Source: Burkholderiales bacterium
GTDB taxonomy: Bacteria > Pseudomonadota > Gammaproteobacteria > Burkholderiales > Burkholderiaceae_D
Direction: 5' to 3'
Assembly: GCA_026399895.1 (NCBI GenBank)
Contig: JAPLQC010000055.1
Location: 1-50,563, forward strand
Length of the DNA: 50,563 bases
Both the position numbers and the translations under genes were made by a program. Below the pieces are notes generated by a model. It worked only from the letters and a program-made list of their open reading frames with translations, had not been told where the DNA came from and did not search any database. Below, one piece after another: positions 38,427 to 47,563 of this stretch (positions are counted from its first letter, which is position 1; the number at the start of each line of letters is the position of its first letter).

Positions 38427-40103
38427 ATGACTGAATTTCTCATCGCAAACATGGCGCCAGTCATGTTTGCCACGCTCGTGGTCTTTCTGCTATCGGGTTT
38501 TCCGGTTGCATTTTCTTTGGCGGCTAACGGTCTTCTATTTGGACTGATCGGCATTGAGCTTGGTCTACTCAAGCCGGAATTGCTACAGGCACTGCCAAAC
38601 CGCTTGTTTGGGATTATGGCCAATGACACGCTGCTCGCTATCCCGTTCTTTACTTTCATGGGGCTAGTCCTCGAGCGTTCCGGTATGGCTGAGGATTTGC
38701 TCGATACCATCGGCCAACTGTTCGGACCGCTACGCGGTGGCATTGCGTATGCCGTGATTTTCGTGGGTGCGCTGCTGGCCGCCACGACCGGTGTTGTCGC
38801 GGCTTCGGTCATCTCGATGGGTCTGATCTCACTGCCGGTCATGCTGCGCTACGGCTATGACCAAAAAATTGCGGCTGGCGTGATCGCGGCTTCCGGCACG
38901 CTGGCGCAGATCATTCCGCCATCGATCGTACTGATTGTGATGGCAGACCAACTGGGGCGCTCGGTCGGCGATATGTATCAGGCGGCATTCATACCCGGCC
39001 TGCTGCTGACTGCGTTATACGCTGGTTATATCTTTATTGTTTCTATTCTCCGCCCGAATGCCCTACCTGCCCTACCTCCCGAAGCACGTAATCTGCGTCA
39101 GCCCGATGGCTCCAACGGCCTGCAGTCCTTGATGGCGATACTGGTGTTTGGTTTTGCTAGCGCTTGGCTTTTCAAGACGGTGTATCTCGCCTCGGCAAAA
39201 CCAGACCTCGCTGACGATGTGAGCTTGGTCTACAGCGCCGTAGTTGGGGTAGTACTCACCTATAGCGTGGCGCTGGCTAACCGTAAACTGAAGCTTGGCC
39301 TGTTATCGAAAATGGCTGAGCAAGTAGTGTTAGTGCTCGTTCCGCCGCTAGCGCTGATTTTTCTGGTACTCGGCACAATCTTTGTGGGTATCGCGACGCC
39401 AACCGAAGGCGGCGGCATGGGTGCACTTGGTGCAATGCTGTTAGCACTCGCTAATCGCCGTCTCTCAATAGATCTGCTTAAGCAAGCGATGAACTCGACG
39501 ACACGTTTGTCGTGCTTTGTGCTGTTCATCTTGATCGGCTCCAGTGTTTTCTCGCTCGTTTTCCGCGGCATCAATGGCGATCTATGGGTAGAGCACCTAC
39601 TGAGTTCACTCCCGGGTGGGCAAGTAGGATTTTTGATCGTGGTGAACCTGCTGTTCTTTGGCTTAGCGTTCTTCCTCGACTTCTTCGAGCTAGCTTTCAT
39701 TCTGGTGCCGCTGGTTGGCCCGGTCGCAGAAAAGATGGGTATTGATCTGATCTGGTTCGGCGTCTTGCTATCGGTGAATATGCAGACCTCCTTCATGCAT
39801 CCCCCGTTTGGGTTTGCATTGTTTTATCTGCGCTCGGTGGCACCGAAGAAGGTCAAGACCAGCGATATCTACTGGGGTGCTGTCCCTTTCGTTGGTATTC
39901 AGGTGATCATGGTCGCACTCATCATCATCTTCCCGAGCATGATATCGGTCGCCAATAAAACCGATATGAAAGAACAGATCGAACTTAACATCGACATGGG
40001 CACAGACAGTGCTGCAGAGATACCGAGTTTTGATTTCTCCGCTGAGACTAGCTCGGGCAGCGATCTAAAGTTAGATTTTTCAGTAGAGCCAATGAAGAAG
40101 TAA
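38427..40103 (+). CDS. dctM: TRAP transporter large permease (DctM-type)
   Basis: 558 residues with about 12-14 transmembrane helices: the sodium-driven channel subunit. VVAASVISMGLISLPVMLRY and GTLAQIIPPSIVLIVMADQL are DctM signatures. It is longer than DctM of C4-dicarboxylate systems, with an insertion around 200-290 and an acidic, repeated C-terminal tail (about 515-558), as in the TakP-linked branch. It probably imports 2-oxoacids or related organic acids. Confidence 0.92.
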   Translation: MTEFLIANMAPVMFATLVVFLLSGFPVAFSLAANGLLFGLIGIELGLLKPELLQALPNRLFGIMANDTLLAIPFFTFMGLVLERSGMAEDLLDTIGQLFGPLRGGIAYAVIFVGALLAATTGVVAASVISMGLISLPVMLRYGYDQKIAAGVIAASGTLAQIIPPSIVLIVMADQLGRSVGDMYQAAFIPGLLLTALYAGYIFIVSILRPNALPALPPEARNLRQPDGSNGLQSLMAILVFGFASAWLFKTVYLASAKPDLADDVSLVYSAVVGVVLTYSVALANRKLKLGLLSKMAEQVVLVLVPPLALIFLVLGTIFVGIATPTEGGGMGALGAMLLALANRRLSIDLLKQAMNSTTRLSCFVLFILIGSSVFSLVFRGINGDLWVEHLLSSLPGGQVGFLIVVNLLFFGLAFFLDFFELAFILVPLVGPVAEKMGIDLIWFGVLLSVNMQTSFMHPPFGFALFYLRSVAPKKVKTSDIYWGAVPFVGIQVIMVALIIIFPSMISVANKTDMKEQIELNIDMGTDSAAEIPSFDFSAETSSGSDLKLDFSVEPMKK

Positions 40104-40163
40104 GCGATCAGCCCTACTTCCCCGCGCAGCCGCCTTTTCAACTCAGGGCGGCTGCAAAAAAAG

Positions 40164-40183
40164 AAGCCCGCTTATGCGGGCTT
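40164..40183. terminator. bidirectional terminator between dctM and takP-like genes
   Basis: AAGCCCGC-TTAT-GCGGGCTT with an A-rich run before it and TTCTTTAT after it, between convergent genes. It should end both transcripts. Confidence 0.85.
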
Positions 40184-40206
40184 TCTTTATTCAGCGGCTG
40201 TTTGAA

Positions 40207-41292
40207 TCAGGACTTGCGGCGCCCAATCAGATAAGACTGAACTGGCGACTCGGCGACCGAATACCAGTTGTTCTGATCCTGATGGAAGCGGCGCCATGGC
40301 TCCAGTACCTTTTTGAACTTCGCGTTCTTCGTTGCTTCTTCCTCGATCACCTCCTGTGCTGCTTCATAGCAAGCGTCGAGAATCGCTTTCGAGAACGTAC
40401 GCAACTTCACGCCATTTTTCATCAGGCGTGCCAGCGCGGTTGGGTTACGTGCATCGTACATCGCCTGCATCGCAACGTGCGCCTCATAGGTGGCCACCTC
40501 AAGCGCTGCCTGATATTCCTTCGGCAGTTTGTCCCATTCTTTTTTGTTGACGTAGAACGACAACTGCGCGCTGGGCTCCCACCAACCCGGGGTGTAGTAG
40601 AACGGTGCGACCTTGTTGAAACCTAGCTTCTCGTCGTCATATGGACCAATCCACTCGGCGGCATCGATCGTGCCTTTTTCTAATGCAGGATAGATGTCAC
40701 CACCGGCGATTTGCTGCGGTACCACGCCCAGTTTTTGCATCACGCGGCCAGCGAAACCACCTACCCGCATCTTTAAGCCGTGCAAATCCTGGGGTGTCTT
40801 TACCTCACGACGGAACCAGCCGCCCATCTGACAGCCAGTATTGCCACCCATGAAGTTGATCACGCCATACTCTGCAAAAAAATCACGCATCAGTTGGCGG
40901 CCACCGCCTTGGTCTATCCAAGCGGTCTGCTGACGCGCGGTAAGACCAAACGGAACAGCGGTATCAAAAGCAAAGGTCGCGTCTTTGCCGAAGTAGTAGT
41001 ACGACGCCGAATGGCCCATCTCGACAGTACCGGCTTGCACTGCATCCATCACCTGCAGAGCGGGTACAAGTTCACCGCCCGGAAACACGCGGATATTGAA
41101 TTTGCCATCAGTAAGTGCTGACACGCGCTTAGCCATGATCTCGGCCGCACCGAAAATGGTGTCGAGTGACTTGGGAAAGCTGGATGCCAACCGCCAATTG
41201 ATCGTAGTGTTGGCCTGAACGATGGCTGGCGCGCTGGCGATACCGGCAGCCACGCCGGCCGCAGCGCCGGAAAGGAATGAACGACGTTTCAT
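40207..41292 (-). CDS. takP: TRAP transporter substrate-binding protein (TakP-like)
   Basis: About 361 residues from ATG 41292, preceded by GGGGA. The N-terminus MKRRSFLSGAAAGVAAG is a twin-arginine signal. The mature domain shows TINWRLASSFPKSLDTIFGA, YYYFGKDATFAFDTAVPFGL, HGLKMRVGGFAGRVMQKLG and EWIGPYDDEKLGFNKVAPFY, typical of the 2-oxoacid-binding TakP branch. It delivers the substrate to DctQM. It is on the opposite strand and convergent with them, so it is expressed from its own promoter. Confidence 0.9.
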   Translation of the reverse strand: MKRRSFLSGAAAGVAAGIASAPAIVQANTTINWRLASSFPKSLDTIFGAAEIMAKRVSALTDGKFNIRVFPGGELVPALQVMDAVQAGTVEMGHSASYYYFGKDATFAFDTAVPFGLTARQQTAWIDQGGGRQLMRDFFAEYGVINFMGGNTGCQMGGWFRREVKTPQDLHGLKMRVGGFAGRVMQKLGVVPQQIAGGDIYPALEKGTIDAAEWIGPYDDEKLGFNKVAPFYYTPGWWEPSAQLSFYVNKKEWDKLPKEYQAALEVATYEAHVAMQAMYDARNPTALARLMKNGVKLRTFSKAILDACYEAAQEVIEEEATKNAKFKKVLEPWRRFHQDQNNWYSVAESPVQSYLIGRRKS

Positions 41293-41742
41293 GAAAGGTC
41301 CCCTATTTGCCTGGTATTTAGTCTGGAACCAGCACGCCGACCGGCGCAGCACGCTAGTGAGGTTTGTTAAAACCTTGGCAATTTTAGGAGGGGGGCTTCG
41401 AGACGGGCAATAGCTATTTCATAACAAAATTCCCGATGTTGTTTAAACGCACTACCTGCAACATTTCTTCCCATGCAATCAAAGTTTCTCTCGACTATCG
41501 AAAAAAGCGTATCTGAGGGAATACGTTGTAAACGCGCAGCAAATGCTGCTCAGAGGCAGCAAAGATTCAAAAGGGAATTGGTCATCACAACGCTCCGCAG
41601 TTCTGCGGGGTAAAGATGCCTCAATGGCTGGACTTGAGGACCATCAGCTTGCTCGAACGCAAGCTGGGTCGGTTATCGCTATTTAGATCCGGTGGCCAAA
41701 CTTCACAACCAAAAAAGAACGTATTTCGTTGATTGAAGGAAC
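41293..41742. other. intergenic region, no gene seen
   Basis: 450 bases between the TRAP binding-protein gene and the pmbA stop, both on the minus strand. Small hairpins occur: CCGCAG-TT-CTGCGG (41595-41608) and CAGCTTGC..GCAAGCTG (near 41647-41668). No open frame with a ribosome binding site or known motif was found. It should hold the takP-like promoter. Confidence 0.5.
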
Positions 41743-43107
41743 TCAGGCACCGGCGATAGTCATACTGCCAATGAGAATCGAACCTGTCGATTTCGTACCA
41801 CGTACCAGCACATCGCTACCGATCGCTGCGATGTCTTTGAACATGTCACGCAAGTTGCCCGCAATCGTGATCTCCTCGACTGGGTATTGGATAACGCCAT
41901 TCTCGACCCAGTAGCCGGAAGCGCCGCGGGAGTAATCACCGGTGACATAGTTGACGCCATGCCCGAGTAATTCGGTGACGAGTAAGCCAGTGCCCATTTT
42001 TTTCAGCATGGCTACAAAATCATCGCTAGCGCGAGTACGCGACGAAAGTATCTGTATGTTGTGGGAGCCACCCGCGTTGCCAGTGGTTTTCATGCCCAGC
42101 TTGCGCGCAGAGTAAGTCGACAAGAAATAGCCTTGCACAATACCGCCGCTCACCACATCACGCGCCTGTACGCGAACACCTTCCTCATCAAACGGCGCAG
42201 AGCCGGTCGCACTTCGTATCGAGGGGTCCTCGACGATACGAATATCGTCGCCAAATACCTGAGTACCGATAGATTCGGTCAGGAAAGTAGATTTACGGTA
42301 CAAGGCACCACCCGACACCGCCTGCACAAAAGCGCCGAGCAATCCGGCTGCCAGCGGTGCTTCGAACAGTACCGGGCACTTGCGGGTATCCAGCTTGCGC
42401 GCATTCAGTCGTGCCAGCGCACGCTCAGCGGCGTAGCGACCAACGGCTTCTGGATCAGCCAGTCGCTGCGGATTTCGGTCAGAGGTATACCAATCATCGC
42501 GCTGCATGTGCTGGCCTTTGCCTGCAATCGGCGACACCGAGATTGAGTGGCGGGTGTACGGATAGCCCGCCATGAAGCCACGTGAATTGGCCAACACAAA
42601 ATGTGACTGCTGCGCGTATACGCCAGCGCCCTCGCTGTTAGTGATGCGCTTGTCGACGGCAAATGCCGCTGCCTCACAGCGCAGCGCAATCTGTACTGCC
42701 TGATCCGCGTTAATCGTCCAAGGATGAAATAAATCAAGGTCTTTGGGCGAGCGCTCCAACATCTCCTCATCCGGCAATCCGGCGCAGTCATCCTCTGCAG
42801 TGAAGCGCGCGATGTCGTAAGCGGCGGCTACCGTTTCTTTCAGGGACCGCAACGAAAAATCCGAGGTGCTGGCATTACCCCGTCGGATCGCACGACCCTC
42901 GCCCAGAAAGATGGTAACGCCGATACCTTTGTCTTTATTCTGCTCGATGGTGTCGACCTGACCCTTGCGCACGCTGACCGACAGCCCCTGCCCTTCGCTC
43001 AGCTCGACCACCGCATCCGACGCGCCCTTCTCTTGAGCGAAGCGCAGCACATCGGCGGCAATTTCTTTCAGCTGTTCTTGCGTGTGGGTGAAGACGTCAG
43101 CGCTCAT
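41743..43107 (-). CDS. pmbA: TldD/PmbA-family metalloprotease subunit
   Basis: About 454 residues from ATG 43107 (MSADVFTHTQEQ). SVRKGQVDTIEQNKDKGIGV near the N-terminus and SRTRASDDFVAMLKKMGTGL plus NYVTGDYSRGASGYWVENG near the C-terminus are PmbA (TldE) signatures. With TldD it forms a heterodimeric protease that matures microcins and degrades CcdA-type antitoxins. TldD is not in the window. It is divergent from darP, a conserved pairing. Confidence 0.93.
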   Translation of the reverse strand: MSADVFTHTQEQLKEIAADVLRFAQEKGASDAVVELSEGQGLSVSVRKGQVDTIEQNKDKGIGVTIFLGEGRAIRRGNASTSDFSLRSLKETVAAAYDIARFTAEDDCAGLPDEEMLERSPKDLDLFHPWTINADQAVQIALRCEAAAFAVDKRITNSEGAGVYAQQSHFVLANSRGFMAGYPYTRHSISVSPIAGKGQHMQRDDWYTSDRNPQRLADPEAVGRYAAERALARLNARKLDTRKCPVLFEAPLAAGLLGAFVQAVSGGALYRKSTFLTESIGTQVFGDDIRIVEDPSIRSATGSAPFDEEGVRVQARDVVSGGIVQGYFLSTYSARKLGMKTTGNAGGSHNIQILSSRTRASDDFVAMLKKMGTGLLVTELLGHGVNYVTGDYSRGASGYWVENGVIQYPVEEITIAGNLRDMFKDIAAIGSDVLVRGTKSTGSILIGSMTIAGA

Positions 43108-43178
43108 GCGGGGTTCTCTCAGGTCAGGATCAAAGCGGTTATCATAGCAGTCGTTGCGTTTTTCAATCGGCCGTCCCC

Positions 43179-43772
43179 ATGCCCAATGCCAACCGCGGCG
43201 CGGTCGGATTCCAGTCCAGCGAATTCGAGCAGAAGTACGAACGCCCCTCCAAGTCACAACTCAAGCGCGAGATGACCGCGCTGCAAAAACTTGGCGAGGC
43301 GCTGGTCGATGCCCCGCGCGATCGTGTCAAAAAAGTCCCCATGCCAGAGGATGTGCTGGAAGCAATCCTTGAGTGCCAGCAGATCAGCAGCCATGAGGGC
43401 CGTCGCCGTCAGTTGCAATTTGTCGGCAAAAAGATGCGCACACTGAGCGAGGAAGAGACAGCCATCATCCAAAAAACGGTCGACGGCTGGCGTGGCACAT
43501 CCAAGTCCGAGGCCGCAGCGCTGCACGCGATTGAGCGGCAGCGTGAACGTTTGCTGGCCGATGACAATGCCATCACCGATTTATGCGCGCAGCACCCGAC
43601 ACTGAATGTGCAGCAACTGCGTACGCTGATCCGTAATGCACGCAAAGAGCAAGCGGACAATAAACCACCAAAAGCGTATCGAGAGATATTCCAGATTTTG
43701 AAGTCACTGCGGGCGCCAACGGACGACCAAGAATCCGACGAGAATGATGAAGAAGACGAGAACCCATCCTGA
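43179..43772 (+). CDS. darP: ribosome-associated protein DarP (YjgA/DUF615)
   Basis: 197 residues, highly charged and helical. KREMTALQKLGEALVDAPRD, VLEAILECQQISSHEGRRRQ, QFVGKKMRTLSEE and AKEQADNKPPKAYREIFQ-type C-terminal segments match YjgA/DarP, which binds the 50S subunit and helps late assembly. The tail is very acidic (DDQESDENDEEDE). The last 29 bases overlap the mog gene. Confidence 0.92.
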   Translation: MPNANRGAVGFQSSEFEQKYERPSKSQLKREMTALQKLGEALVDAPRDRVKKVPMPEDVLEAILECQQISSHEGRRRQLQFVGKKMRTLSEEETAIIQKTVDGWRGTSKSEAAALHAIERQRERLLADDNAITDLCAQHPTLNVQQLRTLIRNARKEQADNKPPKAYREIFQILKSLRAPTDDQESDENDEEDENPS

Positions 43773-44361
43773 CGAATTAATCATTGGTTTGGTATCGATT
43801 TCCGACCGGGCATCCGCTGGCGTCTATGAAGATCAAGGTGTGCCAGCGTTGCGTGATTGGTTTAGTCAGGCGCTGACGAGCCCTTGGCAGATGGAAACGC
43901 GCCTGATTCCTGATGATCAGGGCACCATTGAAAAAACACTCATCGCGCTGGTCGATGAGGTCGGCTGCGACTTGGTGCTGACGACTGGTGGCACAGGCCC
44001 GGCGCGGCGCGATGTCACCCCCGAGGCGACCTTGGCAGCCGCGACCAAACCAATGCCCGGCTTCGGCGAGCAAATGCGGCAGATCAGTCTTCGCTTTGTT
44101 CCAACGGCGATTTTGTCGCGGCAGGTTGCAGTGATCCGCGAATGCGATGATCACGCTGCGCTGATCATGAACCTGCCGGGGCAACCGAAATCGATACGCG
44201 AGACGCTCGAGGGTCTCAAGGACGCCGACGGTAACACTATCGTTGCCGGCATCTTCGCGGCAGTACCCTACTGCATCGATCTGATCGGCGGTCCGTATAT
44301 CGAAACTAATGACGCCGTCTGCAAGGCATTCCGACCCAAATCGGCAATTCGAGCAAAATAA
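43744..44361 (+). CDS. mog: molybdopterin adenylyltransferase
   Basis: 205 residues. IGLVSISDRASAGVYEDQGV, the nucleotide-binding TTGGTGPARRDVTPEAT and NLPGQPKSIRETLEG are the Mog signatures. It adenylates molybdopterin before molybdate insertion. No other molybdenum cofactor gene is in the window. The start overlaps darP; ATG 43747 is an equally good start. No ribosome binding site stands apart from the darP coding sequence. Confidence 0.94.
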   Translation: MMKKTRTHPDELIIGLVSISDRASAGVYEDQGVPALRDWFSQALTSPWQMETRLIPDDQGTIEKTLIALVDEVGCDLVLTTGGTGPARRDVTPEATLAAATKPMPGFGEQMRQISLRFVPTAILSRQVAVIRECDDHAALIMNLPGQPKSIRETLEGLKDADGNTIVAGIFAAVPYCIDLIGGPYIETNDAVCKAFRPKSAIRAK

Positions 44362-44370
44362 GATCTGAAT

Positions 44371-45057
44371 ATGAACGAGCTACCGCTACTGGAAACCATA
44401 GAAATCGAAACTGCGCCATCGCCGACGGCTGCCGTGATCTGGATGCACGGCTTGGGCGCGGATGGCAACGACTTCGCACCGATTGTTCGCGAGCTCGATC
44501 TAGCTGGTTGCCGTGGTATCCGTTTCGTATTTCCCCATGCGGAGACCATGCCCGTGACCATCAATAACGGTTACGTCATGCGGGCGTGGTACGACATTCT
44601 TGGCATGGATTTGGTGCGTCGGGAAGATGCGCAAGGCTTACGGGCTTCGCAACGCCGTATCGATGATTTAATCGAGCGCGAAATCTCGCGCGGCATACCG
44701 GCCGAACACATCGTATTGGCAGGCTTCTCGCAAGGGTGCGCCATGACCCTGCAAACCGGCCTGCGCTACTCGCAGACATTAGCGGGTCTTATGTGCTTAT
44801 CCGGTTATCTGCCACTCGCTGATGCAGTGGCTAGCGAGCGACATGCTGCAAATCAGCAAACACCCATCTTCATGGCACACGGACGCGGTGACAGCGTGGT
44901 ACAGATCAATCGCGCCGAAGCATCGCGTGACTTGCTGATTGAACTCGGCTATGCCATCGAATGGCATGAATACATGATGCAGCACTCGGTGTGTGCTGAA
45001 GAAATCGACGATATCAGCCAATGGCTGCAACGCGTCTTGAAAGCGAACAACGGGTAG
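44371..45057 (+). CDS. carboxylesterase/phospholipase (alpha/beta hydrolase)
   Basis: 228 residues of the phospholipase/carboxylesterase (Abhydrolase_2) family. The oxyanion block is WMHGLGADGNDF; the triad is S120 in GFSQG, D174 in GRGDSVV and H205 in MQHSVC. It is cytosolic with no signal peptide. Similar proteins hydrolyse short acyl esters or thioesters. It follows mog by nine bases. Confidence 0.92.
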   Translation: MNELPLLETIEIETAPSPTAAVIWMHGLGADGNDFAPIVRELDLAGCRGIRFVFPHAETMPVTINNGYVMRAWYDILGMDLVRREDAQGLRASQRRIDDLIEREISRGIPAEHIVLAGFSQGCAMTLQTGLRYSQTLAGLMCLSGYLPLADAVASERHAANQQTPIFMAHGRGDSVVQINRAEASRDLLIELGYAIEWHEYMMQHSVCAEEIDDISQWLQRVLKANNG

Positions 45058-45067
45058 CGATGTATCC

Positions 45068-45625
45068 ATGACCATAATCGATACCCGCGCCAGCCATACT
45101 GCCTCATTCACAGAGCAGCACTTTAGCGTGCTGTTTCTGTGTATGGGCAATATCTGCCGCAGCCCTACTGCACATGGCGTGTTTCGACAAAAAGTTCAGC
45201 AAGCCGGATTAGCGCATAAGGTCTTTGTCACTTCTGCCGGGACACACAACTATCATCCGGGCGAGCCGCCGGATCGCCGCAGCCAACGCGCTGCTGCTGA
45301 TCGAGGCTATGACATCTCCGACCTACGCGCACGGCAATTGAGCGAGCAAGATTTCGAGCAGCATGATTTATTGCTCGCCATGGACTGGGACAATCTTGCG
45401 CTTGCCGAGCAACACTGCCCGCCGACCCACCGGCGCAAGCTGCGGCGGCTGACTGAATTTTGCCACCAACACGATGCAGCCGTGGTGCCAGACCCTTACT
45501 ATGGTGGGGAAACTGGTTTTCAGCAGGTACTCGACCTGATCGAAGATGCCTGTGATGGTTTGCTTGAGCATGTAAGCTCTCAATTTGTATCAACAACTGC
45601 TGCCATCAAGGGAGGACGCAGATGA
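45068..45625 (+). CDS. low-molecular-weight protein tyrosine phosphatase
   Basis: 185 residues. The P-loop C25-M-G-N-I-C-R31-S is the C-x5-R motif; the general acid is the Asp in VPDPYYGG. About 18 residues precede the core and 25 follow it. No Wzc-type kinase or capsule genes are close, so the target is unknown; arsenate reductase activity is an alternative for this fold. Its stop overlaps the next start (ATGA). Confidence 0.92.
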   Translation: MTIIDTRASHTASFTEQHFSVLFLCMGNICRSPTAHGVFRQKVQQAGLAHKVFVTSAGTHNYHPGEPPDRRSQRAAADRGYDISDLRARQLSEQDFEQHDLLLAMDWDNLALAEQHCPPTHRRKLRRLTEFCHQHDAAVVPDPYYGGETGFQQVLDLIEDACDGLLEHVSSQFVSTTAAIKGGRR

Positions 45626-46110
45626 GCAAGATTGTCGCCATTCTCACAGGGATCGTCATCACCGTCGCACTGGTCGCGGCCGCGCATTTCACTGGCCTGA
45701 TCTCCCTGAATCTTGGTAGCAGTAGCAAGCCCAGCAAGTACAAAAACAAGGGCGTGCTGGAAGTCATCTGCGATGTCGAGATCAGTCGGCCCGGCGAGAA
45801 ATTAACACCTCCCTTTGAGACCAGCCGCTCGCCGCTACCCGCGGTATTTGATTTCGAAGAAGGTACCGGCGCATACGCCGGTGAGTACACGATGTCGATG
45901 AACCGTAAGGGTACGTTGAAAGCACAGGGGGACCTGCTTGAGCTCTACCGCCCTGCGATGTTCAAGCGACACGGCGTCGTGATCATTGGTGAACATGTCA
46001 CCTTGGATCGACGCACCGGCGAGCTCAAGCAGTGGCTGGACCTAGATGGCGGCAAGCGACTGGATCTGATCCACGGCTCTTGCAAGCGCACAGATAACGC
46101 ACCGTTCTGA
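45622..46110 (+). CDS. membrane-anchored hypothetical protein
   Basis: 162 residues, not recognised. A single N-terminal transmembrane or signal segment (IVAILTGIVITVALVAAAHF) is followed by a mostly beta-rich soluble domain with KGVLEVICDVEISRPGEKLT, EYTMSMNRKGTLKAQGD and a closing GGKRLDLIHGSCKR. Two Cys (in VICDV and GSCKR) could form a disulfide outside the cytoplasm. It overlaps the phosphatase gene by four bases and is probably co-translated with it. Confidence 0.65.
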   Translation: MSKIVAILTGIVITVALVAAAHFTGLISLNLGSSSKPSKYKNKGVLEVICDVEISRPGEKLTPPFETSRSPLPAVFDFEEGTGAYAGEYTMSMNRKGTLKAQGDLLELYRPAMFKRHGVVIIGEHVTLDRRTGELKQWLDLDGGKRLDLIHGSCKRTDNAPF

Positions 46111-47327
46111 GTACCGAAGCGACACAGGCGCGCTCGGCGCTACACATCGCCATCGCCGGCGCTCTGTCCCTTGCAGTGGCGATGGGCATCGGTCGCTTCG
46201 CTTTCACACCGCTGATGCCGGTGATGCTGCAGCAAGGTCTGCTCGATATCGCAGCAGCGAGTTGGCTGGCGAGTGCCAACTATCTCGGTTACCTATTGGG
46301 CGCACTTCTGTGCACGTTTCAACCCGCGCTCTGGGCCCGATGGTCTTGGCCTGCGCTCGCTTCGTCCACCATGGTCAAAGTCGGTCTCACGCTGACCTGC
46401 GTACTCACCGCAGCAATGTCTACCGATATCGCTTCCGCTTGGCCAGCGCTACGCTTTATCACCGGCATCACGACCGCTATTGGCTTTGTCTATACCTCGA
46501 CCTGGTGCCTCGCGCATCTGGCGCGCCTGAACCGACCCAGCGCTGGTGGCATTGTGTACATGGGTCCAGGAATCGGCATCGCCTGTAGCGGATTATTGGC
46601 GAGTGTGATGGTGCAGGTGGCATGGCCGGCAAGTTGGGGGTGGATCGCGTTCGGGGTACTGGCGCTGATCATCACGGTGCTGGTATGGCCGGTGTTTCGT
46701 CATGATGATGACTTGCACACGCCGACTGCAGCTAATGCTGCTGGCGCTGCTTTAGGCGGCACAACCACCGAGAAAGCCACGCTGGTGATTGCCTACGGCC
46801 TTGCGGGCTTTGGATACATCATTACAGCGACTTTCCTACCGGTGATAGCGCGCTCAGCTCTGCCGGGTTCGGTTTGGCTGGATCTATTCTGGCCCTTACT
46901 TGGTGTCGCCGTTGCCTGTGGCGCTTTGCTCGCCTCGCGCATTCCCGCGCGCATTGATCAGCGCAGTCTTTTAATCGGCTGCTATCTGATGCAATCATTG
47001 GGCGTGGTGATCGTGAACTGGATACCTACCCTGACGGGCTTTGCCATCGGTAGCGTTCTGGTCGGTTTGCCGTTCACCGCAATCACATTTTTTGCGATGC
47101 AATTAGGCAGGCAATTACATCCACAATCGGCGCCCGCGATCATCGGCTTGCTATCAGGCGCATTTGCCTTCGGCCAGATTATCGGCCCACCCGTCGCTGC
47201 TGCCATGCTGGCGCGCGCGTCGAATTATGCAACCGGCTTTGCTTGGGCCATTGATGTAGCCGCGATCTCGCTGTTGCTCGGTGCAGGTCTATACGGCTGG
47301 ATGATCAAGCGGTTTAGCGCCGGATAA
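46107..47327 (+). CDS. YbfB/YjiJ-like MFS transporter
   Basis: About 406 residues and twelve hydrophobic segments. LAVAMGIGRFAFTPLMPVML is the YbfB/YjiJ signature of the first helix; GIVYMGPGIGIACSGLLAS is also typical. The first ordinary starts (GTG 46176, ATG 46182) cut the first helix. The same frame is open upstream with a family-like sequence (SALHIAIAGALSLAVAMGIG) back to a CTG at 46107 that overlaps the previous stop (CTGA). CTG, or a lost ATG, is therefore the probable start. The substrate is unknown. Confidence 0.82.
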   Translation: MSTEATQARSALHIAIAGALSLAVAMGIGRFAFTPLMPVMLQQGLLDIAAASWLASANYLGYLLGALLCTFQPALWARWSWPALASSTMVKVGLTLTCVLTAAMSTDIASAWPALRFITGITTAIGFVYTSTWCLAHLARLNRPSAGGIVYMGPGIGIACSGLLASVMVQVAWPASWGWIAFGVLALIITVLVWPVFRHDDDLHTPTAANAAGAALGGTTTEKATLVIAYGLAGFGYIITATFLPVIARSALPGSVWLDLFWPLLGVAVACGALLASRIPARIDQRSLLIGCYLMQSLGVVIVNWIPTLTGFAIGSVLVGLPFTAITFFAMQLGRQLHPQSAPAIIGLLSGAFAFGQIIGPPVAAAMLARASNYATGFAWAIDVAAISLLLGAGLYGWMIKRFSAG

Positions 47328-47355
47328 ACAACACCAGCAACTCACGCAACCAAAC

Positions 47356-47442
47356 CAAGCCTTCACCACAAGGTTGCTAGCTAGACGGGGATATCGAAGA
47401 CAGTACATGACGTACGGCGAGACATCACCAACAACGCCAGCG
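47356..47442. repeat. tandem 87-bp structured repeat, copy 1
   Basis: Matches copy 2 (47459-47545) at 85 of 87 positions with a 103-base period. The two differences are A at 47379 and 47393 where copy 2 has G. Copy 1 has the left outer arm CCTTCACCACAAGG but lacks the right arm. Confidence 0.85.
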
Positions 47443-47458
47443 ACCAATTAGCCCACAT

Positions 47459-47560
47459 CAAGCCTTCACCACAAGGTTGCTGGCTAGACGGGGATGTCGA
47501 AGACAGTACATGACGTACGGCGAGACATCACCAACAACGCCAGCGGCCTTGTGGTGAAGG
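47459..47560. repeat. tandem structured repeat, copy 2, with complete hairpin
   Basis: Nested inverted repeats: CCTTCACCACAAGG (47461-47474) against CCTTGTGGTGAAGG (47547-47560), GCTGGC against GCCAGC, GATGTC against GACATC, and GTAC against GTAC at the tip. This is a long, branched or bulged stem-loop of about 100 bases, starting three bases after the motB stop. It lies between convergent MFS and motB genes. Confidence 0.8.
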
Positions 47561-47563
47561 CGT

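Noticed and set aside
43108..43257. N-terminal extension of pmbA to 43257
   Set aside because: It would overlap the divergent darP start, and its Arg/Trp-rich residues are antisense to darP coding sequence.
47356..47560. Direct repeats considered as a CRISPR array
   Set aside because: Only two units of 87 bases with a 16-base gap, no cas genes, and strong internal secondary structure.
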